This document shows, in pieces, positions 56,123-64,000 of a stretch of DNA of 64,000 bases. How positions within the stretch are numbered: the stretch's first letter is position 1; each line of letters starts with the position of its first letter. Source of the DNA: Streptomyces sp. NBC_00154 (GTDB taxonomy: Bacteria > Actinomycetota > Actinomycetes > Streptomycetales > Streptomycetaceae); NCBI RefSeq assembly GCF_026342835.1, contig NZ_JAPEMI010000001.1, forward strand, positions 2,734,501 to 2,798,500, read 5' to 3'. The notes below the pieces were generated by a model. The model did not search any database, was not told the DNA's origin, and saw only the letters and a program-made list of their open reading frames with translations. The position numbers and the translations under genes were made by a program.

Positions 56123-57145
56123 CTACTTCAGCTTGGTGCCGGTGGACCGCAGGTTGGCGCAGGCCTCCGTGACGCGCTTGGCCATGCCCGCCTCGGCGGA
56201 CTTGCCCCAGCTGCGCGGGTCGTAGACCTTCTTGTTGCCGACCTCGCCGTCGACCTTCAGCACGCCGTCGTAGTTGCGGAACACGTGGTCCACGATCGGG
56301 CGGGTGAAGGCGTACTGGGTGTCGGTGTCGAGGTTCATCTTCACCACGCCGTTCTCCAGCGCGGTGGCGATCTCCTGCTCGGTGGAGCCGGAGCCGCCGT
56401 GGAAGACGAAGTCGAACGGAGACGACTTGCCGTACTTGGCGCCGACGCCCTCCTGGAGGTCCTTGAGGAGCTCGGGACGGAGCACGACGTTGCCCGGCTT
56501 GTAGACGCCGTGCACGTTGCCGAAGGAGGCGGCCAGCAGGTAGCGGCCCTTCTCGCCCAGGCCGAGCGCCTCGGCGGTACGCAGCGCGTCGTCGACGGTC
56601 GTGTACAGCTCGTCATTGATCTCGTGGGTGACGCCGTCCTCCTCGCCACCGGTCGGGGTGATCTCGACCTCGAGGATGATCTTGGCGGCGGCGGCCTTGG
56701 CCAGCAGCTCCTTGCCGATGGCCAGGTTGTCGGCGAGGGTCTCGGCCGAACCGTCCCACATGTGGGACTGGAACAGCGGGTTCAGGCCCTTGGCGACGCG
56801 CTCCGCGGAGATGTCGAGCAGCGGACGTACGTAACCGTCCAGCTTGTCCTTGGGGCAGTGGTCGGTGTGCAGCGCGACCGTGACGTCGTACTTGGCGGCG
56901 ACGATGTGCGCGAACTCGGCGAGGGCGACGGCGCCCGTGACCATGTCCTTGTTGTGCTGGCCGCCCAGGAACTCCGCCCCACCGGTGGAGATCTGGACGA
57001 TGCCGTCGCTCTCCGCCTCCGCGAAGCCGCGCAGTGCAGCGTGCAGGGTCTGGGTCGACGTCACATTGATGGCCGGGTAGGCGAACTTGCCTGCCTTCGC
57101 CCGGTCGAGCATCTCGGCGTAGACCTCGGGGGTTGCGATGGGCAT
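56123..57145 (-). CDS. fbaA: Class II fructose-bisphosphate aldolase
   Basis: A 340-residue zinc-dependent aldolase of glycolysis/gluconeogenesis that condenses DHAP with glyceraldehyde 3-phosphate. Metal ligands are in LHTDHCPKD and FGNVHGVYKP, and HGGSGS carries the third His plus the phosphate-binding turn. NLDTDTQYAF contains the DHAP-binding Asn and Asp. ATG 57145 gives MPIATPEVYAEML with AAGGAG upstream. It is 213 bp downstream of pyrE, separated by a strong palindromic terminator. Confidence 0.96.
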   Translation of the reverse strand: MPIATPEVYAEMLDRAKAGKFAYPAINVTSTQTLHAALRGFAEAESDGIVQISTGGAEFLGGQHNKDMVTGAVALAEFAHIVAAKYDVTVALHTDHCPKDKLDGYVRPLLDISAERVAKGLNPLFQSHMWDGSAETLADNLAIGKELLAKAAAAKIILEVEITPTGGEEDGVTHEINDELYTTVDDALRTAEALGLGEKGRYLLAASFGNVHGVYKPGNVVLRPELLKDLQEGVGAKYGKSSPFDFVFHGGSGSTEQEIATALENGVVKMNLDTDTQYAFTRPIVDHVFRNYDGVLKVDGEVGNKKVYDPRSWGKSAEAGMAKRVTEACANLRSTGTKLK

Positions 57146-57296
57146 CTGTCCGCTCCTTGGGATGTGCGGGTGTGCGTTGCTGGTTCCCTGACCTGGGGGC
57201 GACGTCATCGTCGCCCCCATCTTCCCAGACTCTCGCTTCGGCTCCACCCGGCGTACTCCCTCAACGTTCCGGCCGGGGAACTGAAGGCATACGACA

Positions 57297-57330
57297 AGGG
57301 CGGACGGTTTCACGTGAAACCGTCCGCCCT
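57297..57330. terminator. 34-bp perfect palindrome with a parS-like centre
   Basis: AGGGCGGACGGTTTCAC (57297-57313) is the exact inverse of GTGAAACCGTCCGCCCT (57314-57330), 17-bp arms and no loop. It lies just beyond the pyrE stop, where a terminator is expected, and RNA from it would form a hairpin. Its central 14 bp, GTTTCACGTGAAAC (57307-57320), equal the Streptomyces parS consensus bound by ParB. I saw no second copy in this window. Confidence 0.7.
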
Positions 57331-57358
57331 CGAAGGAAATCGCAGGTCAGGCCAGTGA

Positions 57359-57898
57359 TCAGGCCAGGTCGAGGTCCGCCACCGTGTAGGCGTGGACGTA
57401 CGGGAGACCGGCCTCGGCAATGGCCGGAGCGGCACCCCGCTCCACGATCGTGGCGACGGCGACGACTTCGCCACCGGCCTCACGCACCGCCTCGACGGCC
57501 GTCAGCGGCGAACCGCCGGTGGTCGAGGTGTCCTCGACCACCAGACAACGGCGGCCCTTCACGTCCGTGCCCTCGATCCGGCGCTGCATGCCGTGCGCCT
57601 TCTGCGCCTTGCGGACGACGAACGCGTCCAGGGTCTTCCCGCGCGCGGCAGAGGCGTGCAGCATCGACGTGGCCACCGGGTCGGCGCCCAGCGTCAGCCC
57701 GCCCACGCAGTCGTAGTCCAGCTCGGCGGTCTCGTCGAGCATGACCTGACCGACCATCGGAGCGGCCGTGCCGTCCAGCGTGATGCGACGCAGGTCGATG
57801 TACCAGTCGGCTTCCAGACCCGAGGAGAGGGTCACCTTGCCGTGCACCACGGCCTTGTCCTTGATCTGCTGGAGCAGCTCAGCGCGTACGTCAGTCAT
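57359..57898 (-). CDS. pyrE: Orotate phosphoribosyltransferase
   Basis: A 179-residue enzyme that transfers ribose phosphate from PRPP to orotate in de novo pyrimidine synthesis. The PRPP-binding motif is CLVVEDTSTTGGSPL (about residues 115-129), preceded by ADWYIDLRRITLDG and GGLTLGADPVATSMLH. The short length is normal for actinobacterial PyrE. ATG 57898. It follows the aldose-epimerase gene on the same strand with a 40-bp gap, so both are probably on one transcript. The parS-like palindrome follows its stop. Confidence 0.96.
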   Translation of the reverse strand: MTDVRAELLQQIKDKAVVHGKVTLSSGLEADWYIDLRRITLDGTAAPMVGQVMLDETAELDYDCVGGLTLGADPVATSMLHASAARGKTLDAFVVRKAQKAHGMQRRIEGTDVKGRRCLVVEDTSTTGGSPLTAVEAVREAGGEVVAVATIVERGAAPAIAEAGLPYVHAYTVADLDLA

Positions 57899-57938
57899 GG
57901 CTACGAGCTTAAGGGCTGTCCCGGAGGGCGTGTCCGGC

Positions 57939-58736
57939 TCAGAGCCTGCGCCAGCTCCAGGTCGTCGCGATCTCCAGCGGCTCGATCGGGGTCACATACC
58001 GGGGCGCGGTGTTCAGTCCGTTCGGCGGGCCCGACTGCGGCTCCACGCAGACCGCCTCGGCCTGTTCGTCGTAGACGACGACCCACTCGGCCCGGCTCTT
58101 CACCTTCAACTCCAGTTGCTCCGGCCAGGTGAGCGTCACATCGACCCCGTCGGGCATCCCGAAGCAGTCGTCCCACGGGCCGGGCATGACCGGGATCCGG
58201 CGACCGGTCGGCAGATGGTCCTCGCCCCGCTCCTCCTGCCAGGCGGCATCGAAGGCGATCTGTACGTCGCCGCCGGTGCCTAGGTTCCGCAGGAACCACG
58301 GGTGCCAGCCGGCCTGCGCCGGGAACGAGTCCCCGTACGTCTCGATGCCGAACGCGACCGTGAGTGAGTCCTCGGCCAGTTCGAAGGTCTGGGTCACCCG
58401 GCCGGGATACGGCCACGGCTCGGCGAGGTCGTAGTAGAACGCGGCCTGGGACTCGCCCGCCTTGGCGGTGCGCCAGGCCGTGTCGCGGCCGGTGCCGTGA
58501 ATGGCGTGCGGCGGGGAGTTCAGAGGCAGCTCATGAGGCACATCGCCGTTGAGGAAGTGGCCGTACCCGGTCCGCCCGCACCATGGCACCATCGGGAAGC
58601 AGCCGTACCGCTCCCCCTGCCGCAGCAGCTCGGTACCGCCGATCCGGAGGCTGCTGATCCGGCAGCCGTTGGCGGGGTTCACGGTCAACTCGGTGTCGCC
58701 GACGGACAGCCGGACGTTCTTCTCGCTACTGCTCAC
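57939..58736 (-). CDS. Aldose 1-epimerase (galactose mutarotase) family protein
   Basis: A 265-residue beta-sandwich enzyme. It has LTVNPANGCRISSLRIGGTELL, FPMVPWCGRTGYGHF with a substrate Arg, PPHAIHGTGRDTAW with the catalytic-type His, AGWHPWFLRNL with the second His, and VVYDEQAEAVCVEPQSGPPNGLN with the catalytic-base Glu. These are the residues used to interconvert alpha and beta anomers of aldoses. Short N-terminus and no signal peptide. It lies upstream of and probably cotranscribed with pyrE. Confidence 0.9.
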   Translation of the reverse strand: MSSSEKNVRLSVGDTELTVNPANGCRISSLRIGGTELLRQGERYGCFPMVPWCGRTGYGHFLNGDVPHELPLNSPPHAIHGTGRDTAWRTAKAGESQAAFYYDLAEPWPYPGRVTQTFELAEDSLTVAFGIETYGDSFPAQAGWHPWFLRNLGTGGDVQIAFDAAWQEERGEDHLPTGRRIPVMPGPWDDCFGMPDGVDVTLTWPEQLELKVKSRAEWVVVYDEQAEAVCVEPQSGPPNGLNTAPRYVTPIEPLEIATTWSWRRL

Positions 58737-58757
58737 ACGACGACACTACTGGCGCCG

Positions 58758-59711
58758 CTACCTCCGGCGCCGCAGCGCCCGGCCCACCACGACCGCGGAG
58801 GCGAGCGCGAGGGCGGCCGCCGGGGCCACCCAGCGCAGGGTGGCGCCCGCGGTGGTCGAGTCGGGCGACGGCACGGGGGCGTACCGTCCGCGTGGCGGCG
58901 CGTGGTCGACCTCCTCGGCACTGCGCCCGATCATGGTCCGCCGGGCGTGCGCGGCCTCGGCGGGCGGTTCGTCGGGGACGGTGAACTCCATGTCCGCGAC
59001 GGGGTCGAGCGACGGCGGGGGGACGGGCGCGTCGAATACCGAACCGGTACCGGGCAGCGAGCCTGTGGCGTCGTCCTGAGCGGGTCCGTTCTCGGGGGAC
59101 TCTTCGGAACCGTCCTCGGGGGCAGCCTCGGGGAACTCCCCCACCGTCGTCTCGTCCGCCGTCTCCGCGGCCTCCTCGATCGCCCGGTCCACGGCTTCGT
59201 CGACGGCCAGGTCCACGACCGCCCCGGCCGGCCCGTCGGACTCGCCCGCCGGTCCGTCGGCAGCCGGTCCGTGGGACGCCAGCGTCTCCGTCACCAGCTG
59301 CTGCGTGAAGCGGTCCAGCAGCCGGTGGGCCGCCGTGAGCGTCGCCTCGCGTTCCAGTTCCACGATGCGGCCCTCGCCGCCCGCCGTGCCCGTGAAGCCG
59401 ATCGTCGTGCCGCCGTCCGCCTCCGTCAGGCGGATCGTCAGTGCGAGCTTCGCCGAGCCGCTGCCCCGCGCCTCGACGCCCTCGCCCTCCACGGAGATCC
59501 CGGCCCCGTCCGGCAACGCGGCCGAAGTCAGCGTGCCGCGGTATGTGATCGTGTGGCTACCGATCCGGACCTTGAGCCGGCCGGACAGGGGGCCCGCGGA
59601 CGCGTCGGCGTCCTGCTGGAGGCCCGGTACACAGCGCGCGACCCGGGCAGGATCGCCCAGCGTCCGCCGAAGGGACTGGACCGGAACCGGAACGAACACC
59701 TCATGCTCCAT
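58758..59711 (-). CDS. SRPBCC-domain membrane-anchored protein
   Basis: A 317-residue protein. The N-terminal SRPBCC/CoxG-like domain (about 1-145) has MEHEVFVPVPVQSLRRTLGDPARVARCVPGLQ and GSGSAKLALTIRLTEADGGTTIGFTGTAGGEGRI. A long acidic disordered middle (about 150-275, Glu/Asp/Pro/Ala-rich) follows. It ends in one C-terminal transmembrane helix (about 290-310, LRWVAPAAALALASAVVVGRAL) and basic RRRR tail, as in a tail-anchored protein. CoxG-like proteins bind lipids or recruit dehydrogenase complexes to membranes; the partner here is unknown. It lies between the aldose epimerase and the spermidine-synthase-like gene. Confidence 0.82.
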   Translation of the reverse strand: MEHEVFVPVPVQSLRRTLGDPARVARCVPGLQQDADASAGPLSGRLKVRIGSHTITYRGTLTSAALPDGAGISVEGEGVEARGSGSAKLALTIRLTEADGGTTIGFTGTAGGEGRIVELEREATLTAAHRLLDRFTQQLVTETLASHGPAADGPAGESDGPAGAVVDLAVDEAVDRAIEEAAETADETTVGEFPEAAPEDGSEESPENGPAQDDATGSLPGTGSVFDAPVPPPSLDPVADMEFTVPDEPPAEAAHARRTMIGRSAEEVDHAPPRGRYAPVPSPDSTTAGATLRWVAPAAALALASAVVVGRALRRRR

Positions 59712-59800
59712 GGAAACCGAGCCTACTCAGGCCCGGCCGCCCCGTCAGCGCTTCCGCACCCGGAAGCGGCACTCAGCACCCAAGACCTCCCCCGCCCCCC

Positions 59801-61402
59801 TCACGGCTCCTCCCAGTACCGCGGGTGCACCAGCGTCGACGGCGCCTGCTCCGGCAGCCGCCCCCGCTGCGCGTACCGGGCCGCGCCCGCCAGTACCCCT
59901 TCCGTCAGGGAGCGGAGCTTCGGTGCCCGGGGGGACAGGCCCAGCGCCGGGGCTCGCGACCCCGGGCGGGCGAGGACGAAGCCCCAGCCGTGCGGGGCCC
60001 TCGCTCGGTCCGTCGTGCGGTCCGGGTCCGCCGCGAAGCCGGTGCGGCGGCCGCTGATGCCGTACGGGCGGGTGCTCAGGCCCGCCGCCCGTACGGATGC
60101 CTCGACCGTCCAGAACGTACGCGGCCGGGTGTCCGGCGGCCCCCCGTGCACCACCAGGCGGCCGCCCGGGGCCAGGGCCTCGGCGATCAGGCCGTAGAAC
60201 TCCGCGGAGTACAGCTTCGTGCTCGCCGTGATGCCGGGGTCGGGCAGATCGGAGATCACCACGTCGTAGCCGCCGTGCCCCGCCCGCAGCCAGTTGAACG
60301 CGTCCGCCGTCACGGCCGTCAGCCGCGGGTCGCGGTACGCGTGCGCGTTCAGCGCGGAGAGCGCCGGGTCCGTACGGGCCAGTCGGGTGACGCCGGGGTC
60401 GATCTCGACGAGCGTGACACTCCGTACGTCCGGGTAGCGCAGCACCTCGCGGGCGGCCAGACCGTCGCCGCCGCCCAGGATCAGCACCCGCGCGTGGCGC
60501 CCGTCCATCGCCGGGTGGACCAGCGCCTCGTGGTACCGGTACTCGTCCTGGGCGCTGACCCGCAGCCGCCCGTCCAGATAGAGGTCCAGGGAGCTGCGGC
60601 CCGTCCCGGTGAGGACCACCTCCTGCACATCGGTCTGCACAGCGACCCGCACCTCGTCCCCGTACACCGCGCGCCGCGCCGCCCGCTCGAAGTCGTCGTC
60701 CAGGACCGTGGCGGTGGCCAGCAGGGCGATCACCGACACATTGACGAGGATCAGCAGCCACCGCGAGCGCGGGGTGAGGTCCCGGCGGAACACCCACAGC
60801 ACCAGCGCCCCGCCCGCTGCCGCGTTGACCATGCCGGTGACCAGCGCCCCGGTGAGCTGGCCAAGGACCGGCAGCAGCAGGAAGGGGAACGCCAGTCCGC
60901 CGACGAGCGCCCCCACATAGTCGGCGGCGAATAGGTCCGCGACCGTCCCGCCCGCGTCCTGCCGGTCGACGCGCTGGATCAGGGTCATCAGCAACGGGAT
61001 CTCCGCACCGATGAGGACGCCTATCGCGAGCGAGAACCCGACCAGCGCGAACCGGGACTCCCCGATCCAGGCGAACGACGCGTACAGCACGAGCGCGGAG
61101 GAGCCGCCGATCAGTGCGAGCCCCGCCTCGATCAGCCCGAAGCCCACTGCCGCGTGGCTGCGCAACCGTTTCGCGAGCAGCGAGCCGATGCCCATCGCGA
61201 AGACCATCACGGACAGCACGACGGAGGCCTGGGTGACGGAGTCTCCGATCAAGTAGGAAGCGATCGCGACCAGTTCGAGCTCGTACACCAGTCCGCAGGC
61301 GGCGCAGACGAACACGGCGGCCAGCACGAGGAGCCGACCGGTCCGCGGCCGCACGGGGATTCGCGCCGCGCCCCCTCGCAGCGACACCTGCTGGTCGATC
61401 AT
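59801..61402 (-). CDS. Membrane-fused spermidine synthase-like protein
   Basis: A 533-residue fusion. About 7-8 transmembrane helices in residues 20-235 ([69 protein letters not shown] and others) are followed by a cytoplasmic SpeE-type aminopropyltransferase domain (about 250-460). That domain has [31 protein letters not shown] and [11 protein letters not shown] (the catalytic Asp plus a following Pro). Fused forms of this kind are common in Actinobacteria. The true donor and acceptor are not known. It is 83 bp from the DUF2617 gene on the same strand, and the two are probably cotranscribed. Confidence 0.9.
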   Translation of the reverse strand: MIDQQVSLRGGAARIPVRPRTGRLLVLAAVFVCAACGLVYELELVAIASYLIGDSVTQASVVLSVMVFAMGIGSLLAKRLRSHAAVGFGLIEAGLALIGGSSALVLYASFAWIGESRFALVGFSLAIGVLIGAEIPLLMTLIQRVDRQDAGGTVADLFAADYVGALVGGLAFPFLLLPVLGQLTGALVTGMVNAAAGGALVLWVFRRDLTPRSRWLLILVNVSVIALLATATVLDDDFERAARRAVYGDEVRVAVQTDVQEVVLTGTGRSSLDLYLDGRLRVSAQDEYRYHEALVHPAMDGRHARVLILGGGDGLAAREVLRYPDVRSVTLVEIDPGVTRLARTDPALSALNAHAYRDPRLTAVTADAFNWLRAGHGGYDVVISDLPDPGITASTKLYSAEFYGLIAEALAPGGRLVVHGGPPDTRPRTFWTVEASVRAAGLSTRPYGISGRRTGFAADPDRTTDRARAPHGWGFVLARPGSRAPALGLSPRAPKLRSLTEGVLAGAARYAQRGRLPEQAPSTLVHPRYWEEP

Positions 61403-61485
61403 GGTGCGAACGCTACGTCACGACGGCGTCGCCACCTGTCACCCACAAGGGTGCAAGTGCCGCATGCGCAACAGAGTTTGGACAA

Positions 61486-62007
61486 TCAGTGAGCCACCGC
61501 CGGCATCCGCACGCCCACGCGGGTGCGGGTCACCACCAGCTGCCCCTCCTGCGGGTACGCATGCCAGGTGCGCCACCGCACCTGGCCTTCCGTCCGCTGC
61601 GCGAGCATGGCGGTGAAGGCGTGCGGACTGCCGGGAAACGTCCCGGCGAGGCCCTGCGGATGGTCGGTCACCAGCGCGAGGAGTTCCTGCGCACGCCCCG
61701 CGAAGGAGTCCGCGGAGAGCGTCTCGACACGCGCCGCGAATTCGTACTCCCACTCCCCGAGCCGTTTGGCGACTCCGAGCGGCAGCGGTGTGCTGCTGCC
61801 GGGGATGCAGGCCACCGTCTCGGAGCAGCTGCCGCCGTCCTCCTCGAGAAGCACCTGATGGGAGGCGCCGAGCAGACGCAGTTGCAGTTGGGCACCGCCG
61901 AGCTGCAGGTCGAGCACGGCCAGGGCGGGGAGCGGTTCACGCCCCAGCGCCCAGGCCAGGTCGGCAGCACGGGTGTCGGAATAGGCCGTCTGGAGGGTCG
62001 TGAGCAT
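61486..62007 (-). CDS. DUF2617 family protein
   Basis: A 173-residue soluble protein of the DUF2617 family: MLTTLQTAYSDTRAADLAWALGREPLPALAVLDLQLGGAQLQLRLLGASHQVLLE at the start, then SCSETVACIPGSS, GEWEYEFAARVETLSADSFAGRAQELLALV, and WRTWHAYPQEGQLVVTRTRVG at the end. Members are often next to the fused spermidine-synthase-like gene, as here. No membrane segment. Function unknown. ATG 62007 follows GGAG by seven bases. Confidence 0.88.
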   Translation of the reverse strand: MLTTLQTAYSDTRAADLAWALGREPLPALAVLDLQLGGAQLQLRLLGASHQVLLEEDGGSCSETVACIPGSSTPLPLGVAKRLGEWEYEFAARVETLSADSFAGRAQELLALVTDHPQGLAGTFPGSPHAFTAMLAQRTEGQVRWRTWHAYPQEGQLVVTRTRVGVRMPAVAH

Positions 62008-62245
62008 GGGTCGGCTCCGCAAAACACGCGTGGACACATGGACAGGGGACGCCCCCGTGGCGACATACGTGGGAGGTGGGGAGCGCCCGATCAGGTCCAA
62101 CTGGGGTCCGAGGGCTGGATGTTCTCTCCAACGAGGGAATCACGAAGTGCGACGATCCACAGCATTTTTGCCCAACTTGCCGTGGTTTCCATCCCCTCGG
62201 GGGCCCTACGGTTCAGGTGTTCACCGGGTACGCGCTGCCTGACCC

Positions 62246-62285
62246 AACAAAAAGGTGCCCGGCGGGAGTTCACCCGCCGGGCACC
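62246..62285 (-). terminator. Intrinsic terminator of the small membrane-protein gene
   Basis: On the minus strand GGTGCCCGGCGGG, loop TGAACT, CCCGCCGGGCACC (62285-62254) is followed by TTTTTGTTG. It has a 13-bp perfect stem and a U-run, the most canonical intrinsic terminator in the right part of the window. Confidence 0.9.
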
Positions 62286-62311
62286 CGGTGACGCGGACCA
62301 GCTGCCCCGTG

Positions 62312-62605
62312 TCAGCTGCCTCCGCCGCATCCGCCCCCGCCGCCGCACGACGAACCACCACCGCACGAGGAACCGCCCCCGCACGAGTGACCACCGGAGT
62401 GACCGCCCGAGTGACTGCTGCCTCCGCAGGACGCGCCGCCGCCACCGCCGCCCGCCCACCAGCTGCCACCGGCGGCCGCGCCGCCGCCGACGCTACGGCG
62501 CCCGGAGCGCCGGGAGGACAACGACTTGCTGCTGTTCGCCGACCGCCACATCGCGACGACGCAGCCGATCACAACGATCCCGGCCACCACCCAGAAGAAA
62601 GCCAC
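62312..62605 (-). CDS. Small membrane protein with a Gly/Cys/His-rich tail
   Basis: A 97-residue protein. It has one N-terminal transmembrane helix (about 1-20, AFFWVVAGIVVIGCVVAMW) and a basic turn (SSKSLSSRRSGRRS). A low-complexity tail of Gly, Ser, Cys and His (SSHSGGHSGGHSCGGGSSCGG and similar, with five or more Cys) might bind metal or form disulfide links. I know no family beyond glycine/cysteine-rich membrane proteins. GTG 62605 has AAGGA at a suitable distance; a GTG at 62614 overlaps it. A strong terminator follows. Confidence 0.65.
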   Translation of the reverse strand: MAFFWVVAGIVVIGCVVAMWRSANSSKSLSSRRSGRRSVGGGAAAGGSWWAGGGGGGASCGGSSHSGGHSGGHSCGGGSSCGGGSSCGGGGGCGGGS

Positions 62606-62748
62606 CGACCTCACGTCCTTCCGTCCCCCGAAGCGAGGTCCCCCGCTTCATGTTCCTTCCGCTACTTGCGTGAGTGGGGGATGCCCCCGGCCCCGCGGAG
62701 CCAAAGCAGACTTGAGCAACTCCAGAGCTTCGGCACAGGATGGCGGTC

Positions 62749-63501
62749 ATGACACAGGGACGACCGCTGCTCAACCGCCGCCTCGCCGAATTCGGCACGA
62801 CGATCTTCGCGGAGATGTCGGCGCTGGCCGTACGGACCGGCTCCATCAACCTCGGCCAGGGCTTCCCCGACACCGACGGCCCCGAAGAGATCCGGGAGGC
62901 CGCGGTCCGCGCGCTGCGCGCCGGACACGGCAACCAGTACCCGCCGGGCCCCGGGGTTCCCGAGCTGCGCACCGCGATCGCCGCCCATCAGCAGCGGCGG
63001 TACGCGGTCACGTACGACCCCGACTCCGAAGTTCTCGTCACGGCGGGCGCCACCGAGGCCATCGCCGCCACCCTGCTCGCCCTCGTGGAGCCCGGCGACG
63101 AGGTCATCGCCCTGGAGCCGTACTACGACTCGTACGCCGCCTGCATCGCCATGGCCGGCGGCGCCCGCGTCCCGGTCACCCTGCACCCGGACGCGGAGAG
63201 CGGAACGTACCGGCTCGACCTCGACGAGCTGCGCGCCGCCGTCACCCCCCGCACCCGGCTGATCCTCCTCAACACCCCGCACAACCCCACCGGCACCGTC
63301 CTGACCCGCGAGGAGCTGGCGGCGATCGCCGAACTCGCCTGCGAACGGGACCTGCTCGTCGTCACCGACGAGGTGTACGAGCACCTGGTCTTCGAGGGTG
63401 AACACCTGCCCATCGCCGGCTTCCCCGGAATGCGCGAGCGGACCGTAACCATCGGTTCGGCGGGCAAGACGTTCTCGTTCACCGGGTGGAAGGTGGGCTG
63501 A
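62749..63501 (+). pseudogene. Fold-type I PLP aminotransferase, C-terminal third lost
   Basis: The first 250 residues of a class I aminotransferase (kynurenine/glutamine- or succinyldiaminopimelate-type): SINLGQGFPDTDGP, GNQYPPGPGVPELRTAIA, LVTAGATEAIAATLLAL, NTPHNPTGTVLTREEL, VTDEVYEHLVFEGE, and SAGKTFSFTGWKVG with the Schiff-base Lys. Family proteins run on for about 140 more residues after the GW of KVGW, but here the codon after KVG is TGA and the following sequence has no resemblance in any frame. The lost part should hold the small domain with the substrate Arg. The product is almost certainly inactive. ATG 62749 follows AGGA by eight bases. Confidence 0.85.
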
Positions 63502-63758
63502 GTCAAGGCTTCTTCGCCTACCTATTCAGATTATGGGGCGGAAGCTCGAACACTCCCTCTCGCCGACTCACTATCTTGAATCCCAAATGACGTGCACTGC
63601 CTGAAAGTGCTTCATCTTCGGGCGCGCGCCTTAGGAAATCCCAAACCGCGTGCACCCATGGGCGCGTGGCGTACGTCTTCTACTGTCCTACCTGAAGCCG
63701 GGGATCACGCGGCTCACTCGCCCACTTGGAGATCCCCCCGACCTCAGAGAGGAACCAC

Positions 63759-63950
63759 GTGCAGCAGACGCTGATGTACGTGATCATCGCGGTCCTCGCG
63801 GCGCTTGTCGTCGCGCTTGCCGGCAGCTTCGTGACCGTTGTCGAGGGAGGACGTCCCACGACGGCCCTCAAGGCAGGAGCATTCACCTTCGCCGGCTCCC
63901 TGACGCTCCTTATCGTGGTCATGGACGCCCTGGGGGTGGTGGGCTCATGA
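63759..63950 (+). CDS. Small two-helix membrane protein
   Basis: A 63-residue protein. Two hydrophobic helices (about 5-26, YVIIAVLAALVVALAGSFVTVV, and 36-58, AGAFTFAGSLTLLIVVMDALGVV) are joined by a short loop containing EGGRPTTALK. GTG 63759 has AGAGAGG six bases upstream. I do not recognise the family. Its ATGA stop-start overlap with the next gene implies that the two products are made together, perhaps as a membrane protein and its partner. Confidence 0.75.
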   Translation: MQQTLMYVIIAVLAALVVALAGSFVTVVEGGRPTTALKAGAFTFAGSLTLLIVVMDALGVVGS

Positions 63951-64000
63951 GCGATACAGGTGCCCTTCGAAGGCGCGTGCAGGCCGAGGATCTCCTCTCC
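63947..64000 (+). CDS. Start of an unidentified gene, cut by the window end
   Basis: ATG 63947 overlaps the stop of the small membrane-protein gene by 4 bp. The 18 visible residues, MSDTGALRRRVQAEDLLS, are hydrophilic and helical in character. That is too little to name a product, but the overlap supports a real coupled gene. Confidence 0.6.
   Translation, partial: MSDTGALRRRVQAEDLLS

Larger units (their letters stand above)
63499..64000. mobile_element. Left end of a probable integrated element (boundary only)
   Basis: From about 63,500 the aminotransferase sequence stops abruptly and the DNA becomes clearly less GC-rich until about 63,760, a sign of recent insertion. The visible start of the insert contains no recombinase, only a small overlapping operon (63759-64000). 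The right boundary and integrase, if any, lie beyond the window. I cannot rule out a local rearrangement. Confidence 0.5.

Noticed and set aside
63440..63500. Exact attB/attL site of phage TG1
   Set aside because: The gene is the right kind of target, but the coding match continues about 30 bp past the crossover position I remember for TG1. I therefore do not assign TG1 itself.

Overview
The window is chromosomal DNA from a Streptomyces or very close actinomycete. It is GC-rich throughout, with GTG and occasional TTG starts, mycothiol biosynthesis (mshA), a GH19 chitinase with a CBM, many regulators, and small actinobacterial families (DUF2516, DUF3151, DUF5063, DUF1876, DUF2617). I see no tRNA or rRNA gene and no CRISPR array.

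Layout. 0-6.2 kb is a conserved block: mshA (cut by the window edge), a methyltransferase, a secreted NlpC/P60 hydrolase, a response-regulator/PP2C phosphatase, a DUF2516 protein, an HBHA-like protein and an XRE regulator with a near-perfect operator palindrome. 6.3-19.4 kb looks more accessory. It holds a rifampicin-monooxygenase-like gene (rox) facing a glyoxalase-fold protein and a UvrA-like ABC ATPase across a rifamycin-associated-element-like repeat. These are followed by a GNAT enzyme, an ECF41-type sigma factor facing its likely epimerase target, an SGNH hydrolase, an MFS pump with an HxlR regulator, and an S9 peptidase. 19.4-28 kb is core: SURF1, an ECF sigma factor with a membrane partner, asd-ask (with an internal beta-subunit start), DUF5063, recR, ybaB and a SLATT protein.

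28-41 kb holds a GntR regulator with a class III aminotransferase, a receptor-type Ser/Thr kinase, a PucR-like regulator facing a second sliding clamp, a chitinase behind two DasR-type boxes, a membrane-anchored PstS-like protein and purA. 40.8-55 kb holds a diacylglycerol-kinase-like protein, a GbsR/MarR-controlled two-gene ABC exporter, a P450, a NarL-type two-component system, a kynurenine operon (kynA-kynU-hydrolase) that would convert tryptophan to anthranilate, and a DHA2 pump. 54.9-62.6 kb is core metabolism: a PatB-like C-S lyase, fbaA, pyrE and an aldose epimerase, then a membrane-fused spermidine-synthase-like protein and DUF2617.

The right end is broken. An aminotransferase gene loses its C-terminal third at about 63,500, and less GC-rich DNA with a two-gene overlapping operon (a 63-residue two-helix membrane protein, then a gene running off the window) begins there. 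This looks like the left boundary of an integrated element.

The most interesting non-coding signals are four. (1) The rifamycin-type element overlaps a well-spaced promoter that runs straight into an intrinsic terminator. (2) A 14-bp parS match sits at the centre of a 34-bp perfect palindrome between pyrE and fbaA. (3) An ECF41-type promoter lies between the sigma factor and the epimerase. (4) The element junction lies inside the aminotransferase.
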